A program made the position numbers and the translations under genes. This document shows positions 39,801 through 50,268 of a DNA stretch of 64,000 nt, one piece after another (position 1 is the stretch's first letter; each line of letters opens with the position of its first letter). Source of the stretch: Tigriopus japonicus (taxonomy: Eukaryota > Arthropoda > Copepoda > Harpacticoida > Harpacticidae); NCBI GenBank assembly GCA_010645155.1, contig CM021320.1, positions 10,291,188 to 10,355,187 of the forward strand, written 5' to 3'. The notes beneath the pieces were generated by a model. The model searched no databases. It saw nothing but the letters and a program-made list of their open reading frames with translations, and was not told the DNA's origin.

Positions 39801-39854
39801 TATGCCGTCATTATGAACTTCACGTTTGCGCGCCAAATTTTGAATTCACGGTGA
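12860..39854 (+). CDS. LMLN: Leishmanolysin-like zinc metallopeptidase (invadolysin)
   Basis: Ten coding exons join in frame: join(12860..13009,23120..23217,32346..32376,33504..33586,33664..33963,35445..35645,36920..37142,37474..37794,38855..39014,39376..39854). They give 681 residues; the animal family is about 650-690. It is an M8 metzincin peptidase, linked in flies to mitosis and cell migration. Visible in order: signal-like hydrophobic stretch (about 18-38), a pro-region with [10 protein letters not shown], zinc motif HEMLH (250-254), third ligand His355 in THWEKR, Met-turn Met366 in NEAMTG, and the Cys-rich C-terminal region ([18 protein letters not shown]). All catalytic residues are present, so an active enzyme is expected. 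The last 30 residues are moderately hydrophobic; a GPI signal is possible but weak. Introns 1 and 2 are 10.1 and 9.1 kb. The gene converges on LST2. Confidence 0.94.
13010..18039 (+). other. LMLN intron 1, left half
   Basis: The intron starts GTAAGG at 13010. I find no conserved coding region. A possible stray exon at 16429-16577 is listed separately. A 14-bp inverted repeat (GGGGGCTAATT near 16655 and AATTAGCCCCC near 16766) could form a small hairpin. Otherwise the sequence is ordinary intronic DNA. Confidence 0.45.
16429..16577 (+). other. Possible short coding exon inside LMLN intron 1, unrecognised
   Basis: An ATG at 16429 opens about 50 codons with coding-like composition ([19 protein letters not shown]…), ending in a hydrophobic segment ([15 protein letters not shown]) right before a good donor TTTG|GGTAAGTAG. 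This is what a first exon of a small membrane protein nested in the intron would look like. I could not find a partner exon or recognise a family, so chance is quite possible. Confidence 0.2.
18048..18256. mobile_element. Complete hAT-type MITE, 209 bp, with perfect 8-bp target duplication
   Basis: Ends are CAGGGGTCGGCAACC(T) and GGGTTGCCGACCCCTG, inverted repeats of about 15 bp. The element is flanked by the identical 8-mers CCTTAGAC at 18040-18047 and 18257-18264. Length, termini and 8-bp duplication are those of a non-autonomous hAT element. It lies in LMLN intron 1; a truncated relative is at 894-1058 in the opposite orientation. Confidence 0.92.
18265..23119 (+). other. LMLN intron 1, right half
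   Basis: Ends in the acceptor TTTTCAG at 23119. Open frames on both strands (for example 19021-19251 plus, 21711-21902 plus, 20706-20978 minus) are short, with no domain and no codon bias. A short (GA)n run occurs near 21378. Nothing else is supported. Confidence 0.45.
23218..24703 (+). other. LMLN intron 2, first part
   Basis: Begins GTAAGT at 23218. No coding signal or repeat recognised before the inverted-repeat element at 24704. Confidence 0.4.
24704..25082. mobile_element. Long-inverted-repeat MITE, 379 bp, TA target site
   Basis: Two arms of roughly 140-150 bp face each other around a short spacer. The left arm opens TTGAGATGTCAAACTCAGGG and the right arm closes with its complement, ending GACATCTCAA. 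Both ends are flanked by TA (24702-24703 and 25083-25084). Arms are about 93-95% identical by eye, including blocks such as GCGGAGCCAAACGAAAACT and GGCAGGCCGCATGTT. It is a non-autonomous fold-back element of Tc1/mariner type by target site. Confidence 0.85.
25085..32345 (+). other. LMLN intron 2, main part
   Basis: About 7.3 kb ending in the acceptor TCTAG at 32345. A short (AAT)n run lies near 25194. A small hairpin (CTTCTTGA…TCAAGAAG around an A/T loop) lies at 31291-31325. Minus-strand open frames at 28346-28791 and 29787-30059 have no recognisable domain. No conserved exon was found here; a GT/AG-flanked 17-mer near 28303 is in frame but is not needed. Confidence 0.4.
32346..32376 (+). 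CDS. LMLN: LMLN exon 3, 31-bp micro-exon
   Basis: Flanked by TCTAG and GTAAGT. It completes the split Lys codon left by exon 2 and then encodes [10 protein letters not shown], leading directly into [11 protein letters not shown] of exon 4. This fills exactly the gap between the ESVYK and NTVLPEAV blocks of the family and keeps the frame, which is strong evidence that it is real despite its size and its position after a 9-kb intron. Confidence 0.85.
32377..33503 (+). other. LMLN intron 3, 1127 bp
   Basis: GTAAGT…TTGCAG. Open frames inside (for example 33051-33386) lie between proven exons and lack coding character. No element seen. Confidence 0.5.
33964..35444 (+). other. LMLN intron 5, 1481 bp
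   Basis: GTAATC…ATTACAG. Nothing recognised inside. Confidence 0.5.
35445..35645 (+). CDS. LMLN: LMLN exon 6, carrying the zinc-binding HExxH
   Basis: Encodes [10 protein letters not shown]…[22 protein letters not shown]. The codons for HEMLH start at 35530. Glu251 is the expected catalytic base; His250 and His254 are zinc ligands. Frame enters with AG|A and leaves with GA|GTAAGT, matching exons 5 and 7. Confidence 0.93.
35646..36919 (+). other. LMLN intron 6, 1274 bp
   Basis: GTAAGT…GGTAG. The reading frame of exon 7 happens to stay open for about 100 bp upstream of the acceptor, so naive ORF calling would place the exon start too early (36816). The conserved block begins at [15 protein letters not shown], just after the acceptor. 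Confidence 0.55.
37795..38854 (+). other. LMLN intron 8, 1060 bp
   Basis: GTATGA…TTTTGCAG. No coding signal or element recognised. The neighbouring introns 7 (37143-37473) and 9 (39015-39375) are similarly plain. Confidence 0.5.
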
Positions 39855-40265
39855 TCTTAATCTCAATGCAAGGCATCAAATCGTCTCCCAAAAAGAGTTG
39901 GTGCTGCGATTGCTTCCCATTCTTTTCTATATTTCTTCTCATCTAGTCAACTGTGATGTAATGAAGAGACCGTGAAGGGACATTCGACAAAGCAAGCATA
40001 AATGGCACCCATAATATTTTTAAACTCTAATGGAAGATATTCTTTTTCAACTCTAAGCATCACGATTATTGTTCATTTATCCCTTTTCCCTAAATTCTTG
40101 CCCATGATTATTTTGGACGTCTTCCATGTACATCGATTGCGCGCTTTGATTCTCTTGTCTGATACCTACCCGTTCATTCCGTCATAACATTCCCATGTTC
40201 TTTTCTCGGTATTATCACTGCATCATCATTATCATCAAACAAACAAAAATATTCATTCAGATCAC

Positions 40266-40271
40266 AATAAA
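40266..40271 (+). terminator. Poly(A) signal AATAAA of LMLN
   Basis: Canonical hexamer 412 bp after the LMLN stop codon on the plus strand. Confidence 0.5.
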
Positions 40272-40312
40272 CTTCGATGTTTATGATTCTTGTCATTGCT
40301 ATACGTCCTCTT

Positions 40313-40318
40313 TTTATT
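40313..40318 (-). terminator. Poly(A) signal AATAAA of LST2
   Basis: Canonical hexamer on the minus strand about 140 bp after the LST2 stop codon. Confidence 0.5.
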
Positions 40319-40404
40319 CTTTCTTGTTTACTCGGGATAATATATGCTAATGATTCTCTATAGAGTAGGAATGAAGCAACAGTTCAACTTGATCGATCAG
40401 TAAA

Positions 40405-40421
40405 TGTGTGTGTGTGTGTGT
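40405..40421. repeat. (TG)n microsatellite
   Basis: Eight uninterrupted TG repeats, inside the predicted 3' UTR of LST2. Confidence 0.9.
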
Positions 40422-40456
40422 TTGAAGGGTTCGAGAGACCAATTGGATCATTGGGT

Positions 40457-43400
40457 TCACGATACCATGCCAAAGTTGCGGGCCCAAGAATTCCCATTCG
40501 CACCGTTGTGTTCAGACTGAGGGCTTCGAGCTTCATTGGCAACATCCTCGTTGGATTCAGGAAACTTGTAAATCACGTGGCAGCGATTGCACACCCGGAC
40601 GGGTCTATCAATACCAAATTGCGGAAGCGCCAAGGAATGGCATGAGCATCGATTACAAAAGACCAAACCACAACTCCTAGAAAGATGGATGACATTAGGT
40701 TCAGTTCGTTTTAGTGAAAGCAAGGTCCAGCTTTGGTGTTGCCCTTAGTGATGGACTGAAAGAGCTTTCGGCCGAAATTTTGGCTTCGGTTTCGCCTAAC
40801 AAAACCGAAAGCAGACATGCACAATGAAGAATATAGTTTGAAATTAAAGTCGACGATTTTTTATCCAAAAGCCTCTGACACTCTAAAAGGGAGGAGCACC
40901 CACAATCCGAAAAGAAAACTCAAATTTTCGGATATTCTTAAAACTAAGAATTACCTAACGTCTTTCGGCCCCAACTTTCGGCTTCGGTTAAGAGCCCTCT
41001 CGGTCCATCACTAGTGTAGGCCTATTCATTAATAAGCATTTGCAAGGGTGATTCTCAGATGAAGATAATTTGTCGTCATATACTGTAGGCAACATGTGTC
41101 CACACTATGGAATATGAATTAAAGTTTCTTCTCGAATAGGAAAAACACTTGACACAACAAGGCTTCAACAAAGGCTATTTTTGAGCATGTTTATTACAAT
41201 TTGGAGCTCAATAACGGAAAATCGAGAAAAATACGCTTAATCTAATTGGAAGAGTGGTTCACAACATTTTCTAACGTGGAATCAAATATTACTGAGTGAT
41301 GTTTTTGTTTCACGTCAGCGCATTTGTTGGAAATGTCATCGTCAAAGCGGAAAAGTAACAAAGAATTCGATAAGTAAGTTGTGGCATTACGAAAATTGAA
41401 AACTTTTAGAATCCCAAAAACGTTAAGAGCATTACAAAAAATGTATATTTATTTCACATGTTTTTAGGGCTCTTTTTAGGGCTTCTTATTCAAGCTTTCC
41501 AAAACTTACATTAATATGTCGGAGGACTTTGCCCTTAATAATTCCATGTGGATATCTCTTTATTTTTATGTTAGATAAATACCCTAATGAAAAAGCAAAC
41601 ATGTTAATCTAAGGACGCTAGAGAGCTGGGGTCCAAGATATTTTTCATCAATCCAACAATTTTCATCTGAGATCTTAGTCGCAATCTCGATCAGATTTGG
41701 TGAGGCCAGCTTATTTTCCGGCCGTTAAATTTACTCATTCTTTCTTGAAATTGTATTCCATGAATTTATAATTAAAATAGGAGTCGGAGTGGTTGTGTCA
41801 AAAAACAAACAATATCGAGATATCTGTTGAACAAGACATTGAGAATCTTGCAAACCCAACTCCATGTTGAAAGTCACCTTCAAAGTACGGAAAATTCGGG
41901 AGTGCTTGCGATTGAGACCTGATTTAATTACACTTGACGACAATATTTTGAAAAAATGAGCGCAGACTTGAATTACTGAGAGAATTATCTATGGTTATCA
42001 CTTATCAGGTATTTTTCCCCAAGAATAGTAGACAAAACCTTGAGAATCCTAAAATTTAAAAAATGTTCGTGTTCATATGATCCAATAACAAATGGGTAGA
42101 AGAGGCCGACTTGAGAGCAACCATAGAAATCTCGAGCATTTTTATCATTGAATAACCAGAATATTTTATCTGTCATTCCTGAAACGATTGCTCAATGACG
42201 TAGAAACCAGACAAATCGCCAGCTATAATCAAGTTAGCGGTCATTTTGTAAAAATGCTGTCTATAGGAATGATTTAATCACACCTCAGTCAAAGCAGTTT
42301 TCCATTTCAACCATTCTCAAAACCAATTATGGTGCTTTTAGGACTCGGATACATTTTGAATCAATTCAAAAAAGGATAAAGCTTAATAAAGAAAATGTTG
42401 ATTGGTTAGAAATGTTACTTTTTATCGTTGTCATCAATCAGAGTAAAATGTGCACAAAAATACCTTTCTTTTAATCTAAAAAAAATATATTAACAATGCA
42501 AAAAAGCCTTCGTGTTTGGTATGAAAAGTATTGATGTATCTTAACTATTGAGTTATCTCAAGATGCATCTTAAATAACAAATTTTTTAAGTGATCTTAAT
42601 ACGCATTTGCTTATCTTTTCAGGCTTATAGAAAAATATCATTTAGAATTAGGTTTCAGGCATGCAACTTTTTAATCCGCCTAAATTGTAATAAGTGCAGA
42701 AAACAAAGCTATTTCTCGTTGTTTTATGAGTCAAACGCATGTCACGAATGTTTGGGATTTATCCTACAAAACTAGATTGGCCAATTTAAACACTAAAAAT
42801 CGCAAAGTTGAGAGCAAAGGTTAAGCATTTTATCATATTGCAACAACTTACTCCAAACTAATAACCTTTCACCTTGTCATATAAGGTTTCAACCCTGAAC
42901 ATACTAGCACTTACCTGCAATGATGACGTCGTCGAAAGAGTGTGAAGCCATCCTTGCAACCCATGCAATAAGGAGCTTGTTCATCTGGGATCCAAGCCGG
43001 TGGACTTTCAATGATACCCCGATAACCGGCTACAAACGTGGCCTCTTGACCCACGGACTCCGTGGGAAGTTGATCAGGGCTGCCTCCAGTAGCAATATCA
43101 AGGAGTGTGGGCTCAGGTTGATAAAATACTTGGGTTCGAAGCTCTTCTCGAGTCGTGGACGGAACAGAAACGGGCCCATCATCTACGTTATCTTGGAGAT
43201 GGAGGTCGATGTTCTGAGCGTAAATGCTTCCTTGTTGGCCTTGACTCGATGATCCTCCCTGAGTACCACTACTTAGACTGGAAGCATCCAGGTCATCACG
43301 TGAACCGCCCGATCTGAGATGTTCCTGCGCCAGATGTTGACTGAGCTCATGTTGAAGAGCATCCGTGCCCAAATCGACCGGAAACTCGTTGGGCAGAGAT

Positions 43401-45282
43401 TGGGAGGTGGGGACGACCCGCTCCTCTCGGCCATCTACTTGTGAAGATTCCACATCCTCATCTACAGGGGATAGAGTCGTTTCCGAGGAGGTAGATGCGG
43501 GATCCAAGTGACTGTTATCCTCTTGGTCCTCCTCTTCCGGTTCGTCATCTTTAGAGGCATTGACCAAGAACACACATCGAAGAATGGCTCGGAAATCGCC
43601 AGCATAGTTGCTTTGGAGCTGATCGGCCGCTCCCGAGATGCACACATACAGACGATGAAGAAGGTCTTCGGTGGATTTGAACTTGGCTCGTCGGTCTTTG
43701 TGATAGCGAATGGGGATTCTCCGGCTATCACGTTTGGCGTTGTGTCGCTTTAGACGGGGTCGAGGTCGAGGACTGTAGGGAGAATTAGGACCGGAGGACG
43801 AAGAGGTACCCACAGCTGCCTTTCCTGGCCTTTCATTGGCTGGAATGGGAGGTGTTTCTTCGAGAAGTTCACCCGGAGGATGGGACGGGACGACCACCCG
43901 TCTTGAGGACGGACTTATTTGAATGTCCGGGTTCGTACAATCAATCTCAATGACATTGGGATTGTCTCCGGATGAGGCTCCAGAAGCGGCCGCTGATTCT
44001 AATGCAGGTGTGGAGGTGGATAAGTGGACGGAACTTCCCATGGACAAGGTGGAGTGACAGAATGCTTCATCGGCGGCCAAATCTTCAAACATGGTGATCA
44101 AGGCTTGATCCAAAATATCACGGACAACCTCAGGCCCATCCTCACTCTGACTTGATGAAGCCGCAGAGGCTGAGGGGTTGGTGGAGGCGTGATCACAGGT
44201 ACGGCGATTTTGGGCTTGAGTAGGTTGGAAGAGTTTCTCTTGAAGGCGATCGGCTTGAACTTTGCTTTCTACGGATTTCTCCTGGGTTTCCAGCTTGTGT
44301 TCGACTTCTTTTAGTTTGTTACTAATGTTGGCGGGCTCTTCTTGCTGACACAGGAGCATTTCCAGAACCAAAACCTCATGGGGGGCGAGCGTGAGTAAGA
44401 GCTCGCGAATCTTTCGCAAAAGGTTCTTGAAAGGAAGGAAGAGCTCAGGAAAGTCCGAACTACTTCGGTCTACATTCAATGGACCGGCTGGGGCCAACAA
44501 AAGGCCAAACACGATGGCCAGCCGAGGAATGGCAAACATGAGACTGGGCTCGTAAAAGTCCACCGTGTCTTGAGTGATCATATCGTTCCGAAGGGCTCGA
44601 TTCAAGGTCTCCGAGAAGAGCACGATCAAATCCTGATGGAGTTCGTACTCTTTGATCGTCTTTACGTGGACCATACACTGAACATACTTGTATTCAAACT
44701 CCGCAAATAGACGATCAAAGATCTTGAGGTTCTCACGAATCTTCTCGGAGTAATCCGGTTGCGGACTAAGGCACTGCTCACGCAAAAGTTCGCGGACTTT
44801 ATCCAAGGATTTCGTCACGGCCTTGGCCAAAGGCCGCATCGCGTCCGACTCACGCTCTTTGTTCATGATGGACGAACCCGCGGCCAAACACTCGGCACCG
44901 AACCACAATTGACCCGCCAAGTTATCCGTCATTATGTCATCTGGAAACGTCAATCAAACCCTTGTCATCAATCATTATATTCCCAATAGATCTTACTTTA
45001 AGCTCCTTTCTTACCCGGAAACTTGGCTCGAAATTCGCGGGTTCTTCCCGTCACGCCCGGCTCGATCTCTTCTAACATTTTGTGGCAAATGTTCAGTAAC
45101 TTATCTTGACAACTCCGGAGTTTGTTGACCAAACACGCGCATCTCTCCGGATCTTTGCGTCCATCGAACGAATCCAATTCCGCGGCAACGGCATTTAAAT
45201 TCAAATCCGCGAAATAAAACCGCGCCAATAGCGATTTGTCCGACCTTTTGGGCCGATAAAGCAATTCACGTAAATAATTCAT
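40457..45282 (-). CDS. LST2: Lateral signaling target protein 2 (FYVE-domain protein ZFYVE28)
   Basis: Three exons, complement(join(40457..40676,42915..44940,45015..45282)), encode 837 residues; human ZFYVE28 has 887. It is an endosome-associated negative regulator of EGFR signalling. The N-terminal region is highly conserved: MNYLRELLYRPKRSDKSLLA, AELDSFDGRKDPERC and DNLAGQLWFGAECLAAGS. A long low-complexity middle follows (Ser/Pro/Glu-rich, with PRPRPRLKRH). The C-terminal FYVE domain (about 735-803) has all signature parts: WIPD, RRRHHCR, eight Cys/His ligands and RVC, so PI3P binding is expected. The FYVE domain is split by a 2238-bp intron between HHC and the following Arg-Ser-Cys; the other intron is 74 bp. 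The start is the ATG at 45282, since upstream in-frame sequence is not conserved. The main exon is exceptionally long (2 kb). Confidence 0.94.
40677..42914 (-). other. LST2 last intron, 2238 bp
   Basis: Starts GTAAGTG (just below 42915) and ends TTTCTAG (just above 40676) on the minus strand. It contains the MITE at 40748-41011 close to its 3' end. The rest is AT-rich and shows no coding signal. Confidence 0.6.
40748..41011. mobile_element. MITE with GTGATGGAC termini, 264 bp
   Basis: Ends GTGATGGACTGAAAGAG and its near-complement CTCTCGGTCCATCAC, flanked by TA on both sides (40746-40747 and 41012-41013). Just inside each end is a direct, not inverted, repeat of the form CTTTCGGCC…GGCTTCGGTT. 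It sits in the LST2 intron about 70 bp from the splice acceptor. If the real ends are TAGTGATGGAC, a different superfamily and target site would apply; I see no 8-bp duplication. Confidence 0.65.
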
Positions 45283-47094
45283 CGTTAACGCTGATTTTTT
45301 CTCCCACAAACTCAACGCAGAAGGCACATCACGGTGTGACTTTGTCGTCCTCTAATCAACTGGAAAAAACGAGAAGAGAACACCTTGCATGTTACCCGAT
45401 CGTGTCGATAAAAGGATGCAAAACACGGACTCACATCCGGCCTAACAACTAACTCAGACTCATCAAACGTAGGTGTATGATGTGCGAAAGTAGACCAGAA
45501 AATCCTGAGGCATCGTGAATCAATGATGTCGTCACGTTTGGACCGGTTTTCGGGGGCCTTCAAATGGACTGTTGCCTTCAAAGTGTACTTGAACATAGAT
45601 TAAGCGAGATAGCGTGAACAAAAATGCTCTTGAATGCGTTCAATGCTAATTTACACGACCTTGAGAGTTTCACGCCATTTTCAAGGATCCTTTCATTAAC
45701 CGTGCGAGTTCTTAATGCTTCTCTGACCTCTATTTTTTCAGCCAAGTGTTTGTTTTGATTAAGTTTACACAATTAATTTTTTGGTAACGTGAAATGGATC
45801 TCACGATTTAGATCTCTTTAAAGCTACTTCACCCTGAGTTTGAGTTATGATCAAAGTGCCTGCCATCTTCTTTCACATTTTTTGGCTGAATGGTTTATTC
45901 AGAGGAGTTAATAAAGGTTCACTTGTCTACCTTGAATCATCCTAATACGCAAATATCAATGTTACAAATGTGTACCACCGAGTCTAAGTTGGTTAAATCA
46001 GGATTTTGAAATGAATCTCAAGCTAATGAGGGTTTGATAAAGGTAAGTTGGATATCAAAGGTTAAGCCAAAGGGCGTCGCATAATTACGGCCTTTACCTT
46101 GACTCACATGGTCCACCATGGATGGATTGGAGCAAGGAAAGCTAACCGAGGACCTGGAACACAGCGACCAATCTCAGGAGACGAACCTCGTTGGAAAGGG
46201 TCCTTTTTCAGAGATGGATGGATAGATTTCGGACTAGCAGACACCAAGTCAAAAGGACGTCAAGTCGAGAACACACACAGCAAACTGAGAGACGAGCGAA
46301 TCAGGGAGCCTGCTCGATTTATTGAATTTTAAGCCAGTTGCCAAGCCAATGCGAGACCAGCGAAACAAAAGGGATGTTTGGCCGCTAGAGGGCTAACGGG
46401 GAATAATAGAAGCTCGAAGTTAAAAATTGCAGTTTCGGTGAGTACTAATTACTAAAGCGGCCGGTTCATGTATCTTGTTCTTACATTTTTTATTCATCAA
46501 TAATTCACAAACGTTTGCCTTTTCTTTCACATTAATTTAATGTTTGGATATTTACAATACACATGAACATTATATATTTCCATGCACTGGTCATACCGTT
46601 GGATCTCTCTCTCTCTCTTGCACATTGCCACATCTCACACATCATACACATTCACATTGTAGAAGTTTTGAACATTTGAGCTAGTTTTCTCAACCTGTCT
46701 CAGAAAAGATGACATTCAATAACCTTAGGTAGCAGAATTGTTTTCTTTCTTGGTCTGCATCATCTGTATATATTTTTTTTCTTTTTCTGGCCAGGAGCTG
46801 AAATTTATGTCCACCGTTCTTTTGGTGTTGTGAAGTTTTTACTTTAATTATATTGAATGTGATATCCTGTCAACCTATAGGACTTTGAAACATATTTTTT
46901 TTTTGTCCCTCTCTATGGCTGTCCAATGTAAACATCACGTTGACGTTGACTGTAGATTGCTAATGGCCCTCCAATAGTTTTTGGCAGAATTAATGGATAG
47001 GACCTCTTTGAGATTGGCATGGAAACTTGATAATTGAAAAGGAATTGCAATGATGCATGACCATTGGTTGTTATATTCAAATACATGTTAATTA
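45283..47094. other. LST2 upstream region and intergenic sequence
   Basis: Should contain the LST2 promoter on the minus strand. A (CT)n run at 46603-46618 is the only simple repeat. Open frames (45312-45772 minus, 46099-46332 plus) have no recognisable domain. Nothing else supported. Confidence 0.4.
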
Positions 47095-47243
47095 ACCCTG
47101 CAAAAAATGTCAACATATACGCCCTGATCAGCGCCTCTTTTGGTCAAAGAGTGGCATTAAAAATAACCACCTGGCAACTATGTTTCAATATGACCACGAG
47201 AGGCGCTGATCAGGGCGTATATGTTGACATTGTTGGCAGGGTT
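47095..47243. mobile_element. Palindromic MITE, 149 bp, TA target site
   Basis: Two arms of about 45 bp in perfect or near-perfect complement: left …AATGTCAACATATACGCCCT…GCGCCTCT, right AGAGGCGCTGATCAGGGCGT…TTGACATT…. Ends are ACCCTGC and GCAGGGTT, bordered by TA. The spacer is about 60 bp. It is almost pure inverted repeat and would fold into a stable hairpin if transcribed. Confidence 0.85.
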
Positions 47244-47245
47244 TA

Positions 47246-49980
47246 TTGTGGGAAGTACGACCTGTTGCCTCATTCAATCCACTTAATACTGCACTTTATG
47301 TCATCTTGAAACAAATCTAGTCAAATAATGCCAAATACGTGTATCTGGTGAGTAGAGTCTCATAAAGGCAGCCCTGAAAGATCCCTCAGCAGGAACGGCG
47401 GCGTTCCGTTCCCACTGGATTGAAGAATAATGACGACGATTCTGCCTTCAGCGTGGTTGTTCTCGGCGTTAGAGTCAAGTCGACGGTGTGCATCGTCCAC
47501 ATAGAGTTCTAGGAAAAAAATGTCACTCCTAAATCAAGGATTTTTGTTATGATTCCATTCAGCTGATAACTCACTCTCATGGCATGGCGTCTAATTCAAA
47601 ATAATCAGGGAATTAATGCATATACCATTGAAGTTCATGGTTGCCCAAATCTTAAGAAATAAAAACTTTTTCCAGAAATTTTATGGAGGTATTTACTCAC
47701 AGAGTGGATCAGCTACATAGCTCTTTATTTTCAAGACTTAAACAGATACAAGATAAAGCACCCAAGATTACCCAATTTCATCATTTACAATTCACAATTT
47801 CTACATAACTTTCTTTGTTTTAAGATTTGGCTAAAGTGACAGAGGGTTCATTCTCTTGATGCCCATAAAATAACACGTAATTGCTAAAAGTGGCTGAACT
47901 CAACATTGGCGTTCCCCCTTTTGGAGACCTATTTCAATTCCAAGTAATTTGATTCAAGATCTGATCTGATTTGAGTGTTTGGAGGAGTATTGGGTTTCTT
48001 TTGTAGCCAAATGACATAACTTTTCATCCCATGTCATCTACAAATTTGATTCTAAAATCAACCAAGTTCTGTCTGGGCTGTCAGGCCACTTTTTTAAGAA
48101 AATATTATGGTGATCCTGTCTAACTTCAGCCTAGTGAAGGGGGGATCAAAAATGAAGGCAAGCAGCTGGCTGCGAGTGTCACTTTTCTTCCTAGAACTCT
48201 ACGTACACTGTCTCTTTGAACAAGTTCCTGAATTACATTCCAAAAGTTCAAGTAGAGGGCGCTCCACAAACGGACGCATCGACCTTTTGATTCGACGCAG
48301 AACAGAACTTTATCTCAGGGTGACGTTTGCAAAAGTAAAATGGCTGGCTTTGTTTGGGCCGAATGCGTTTTATTGGTTTTACCTCATGGATTGAGGCACC
48401 AAATTTGAAATGCTGGGTAAATGCACAATTGCAAAACTGAAGCTATGAATAGAATTTCCCCAACCTTCCCATGTCTAGAGGACATCAGCCTCGAAGTCCA
48501 ACTGCATGTTTTCAAACTTTAGCTATTCAAGTTGAATTGGCTTTTAGAGGAAACCAAATGGTTTTTGTGATTCTCTAAATAGCCAGCTGTCATTGATGAA
48601 CAAAACAACTAGGTATGACAACTGAAGGTTGAAGTACAGCATGATGAAGGAACTTCGCAAAAAAATGCCTCGCTGATGGGGACCGGCGAAAATCTCACAT
48701 CCCTTATGAAGGGTCATTACCGGAGCCCTCCGATCAGTTTTGCCATCAAGGCCAAATTAGCTTTAATCAAAATTTGGCCAAAGTTTGGTTTCTTACTTTC
48801 ACAAAAGCCTAACGATTCCAGTTTCTATCAAATATTATGCTTGATATTTCGTCTTGCTGATACATCTTGAAAGCCTGCTGAATTTTCTAACTTCATGACT
48901 ATACTTCAAAAAAATTTAAGTTTGATGTGGTCGAGTGAGAAACACTTCATCAGTCCTGAGTCAAGACTCGACGTATCAGGTATGCTGTCGAAGAATTGAA
49001 GAAAAGGTCAACAGATACACTTGGTGCATTCATGAGTATGGTTTGTTCATAATTCTATTTCATGTTGCAAAATGACATGTTTTTAAGTCGCCAAGTCATT
49101 GTGTAACCAGATTGCCCCATAAAATATTCATGGAAATAGACCGACAAAAAAAACTATGTTTTCCTTTAAATAGACCGTCTTGTCGCTGTTGGCAGCGTTC
49201 CTGATTTTACTGATCAAGGAGAACGACCGTCCGACCGTCTTCCTCTCCTCGTGCTGAGAGAAGGCATAAAATTCAGGGCAGCAGAAATGAAAATGTTCAG
49301 AGCGGCAAACATAAAAATAGGGATTCAATGCTTAAATAACATTGAAAATAGTGTGCAACACACGTGGATCATATTTTCTTTGACACAAATAACAATACGA
49401 TTGAAAGAATATCATGTAACTTAATACTTCCAACGCAATAAGAAATTCTGATCCTGAATGCTCTGAAGTGACGTCATGGGTAATGTTCGTCATTACTAAC
49501 AGTGTTAAAAGCAGAGAGATGGCATAGCGAAATCTTCCCAAAGTTGGGGCTGTATGACTTCCCGCTTGGATATGAGTTCGGGATGGATAAGGTATATGAG
49601 AATTTTGCTTTTAGCTGTCTTAATTGATTCATACTACATTTTTTAATATATTGTAAAGGTTTTGTAATTTTCGTCGGTAGGGTTTTTGTAAAAGTTATTG
49701 CATAACTTTTGCTTATGCTTGCGCGAGGTCATAGACCTTGTAACAGCCAGGGATTGCGCATTTTATTGGGGTTTGTCGGTAAAAAATTTTTTCAGGGGGC
49801 ACGACGTTTCAAAGGCGCTCTCAAGTTGTTGAAAAAAGTCTCGAAAGGATCAGGCCGGGTTATTATCACATACGTACCATTTAGTATCCGTCAGATTTTT
49901 TTAAAACTTTTCGATGTTTTTGCAACTCGTGAGTCTTTTGAACTTCTGGAGGTTTAGAAGTCTCGACATATTTGTCCTTT
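47246..49980. other. Intergenic sequence, no gene recognised
   Basis: Short open frames on both strands (48107-48394 plus, 49128-49541 minus) show no domain and are bounded by AT-rich DNA. No terminal repeats recognised. The right end approaches the retrotransposon. Confidence 0.4.
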
Positions 49981-50268
49981 TTTAACGAGACGAGTGGTGC
50001 TCAGTGATCACTTATTTCGCCTAGAATCCCACAAGTAATACCGAATTTACGATTTGTTATCGATGGTATTTTTGGACGATGTAGTTATCTTCTTGAGGGG
50101 ATTCTTGATTATTGGAAAGAGTTCCAAATTACAAAGGGCAACCAATATACTGGGACTATTCCATCGCCCGATTAGCTTATCATAAGGCTTTGCGTAGGGC
50201 CGCTGAGGTCGAAGACAGCTTGAGAAAGTCACACAGATCATCTCTACAAGAAGGCAAGAAAGGTAACC

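Larger units (their letters stand above)
39855..40456. other. Convergent 3' UTRs of LMLN (plus) and LST2 (minus)
   Basis: LMLN has an AATAAA at 40266-40271. LST2, on the other strand, has one at 40313-40318 (TTTATT on the plus strand). The two transcripts therefore end within tens of bases of each other and may overlap. A (TG)n microsatellite at 40405-40421 lies in the LST2 3' UTR. Confidence 0.6.

Noticed and set aside
43508..43753. Plus-strand and other-frame open frames across the LST2 main exon (also 44460-44989)
   Set aside because: Shadows of the strongly conserved minus-strand LST2 frame.
48107..48394. 95-codon open frame with a hydrophobic start
   Set aside because: No conserved motif, poor context and no partner exon; treated as chance.
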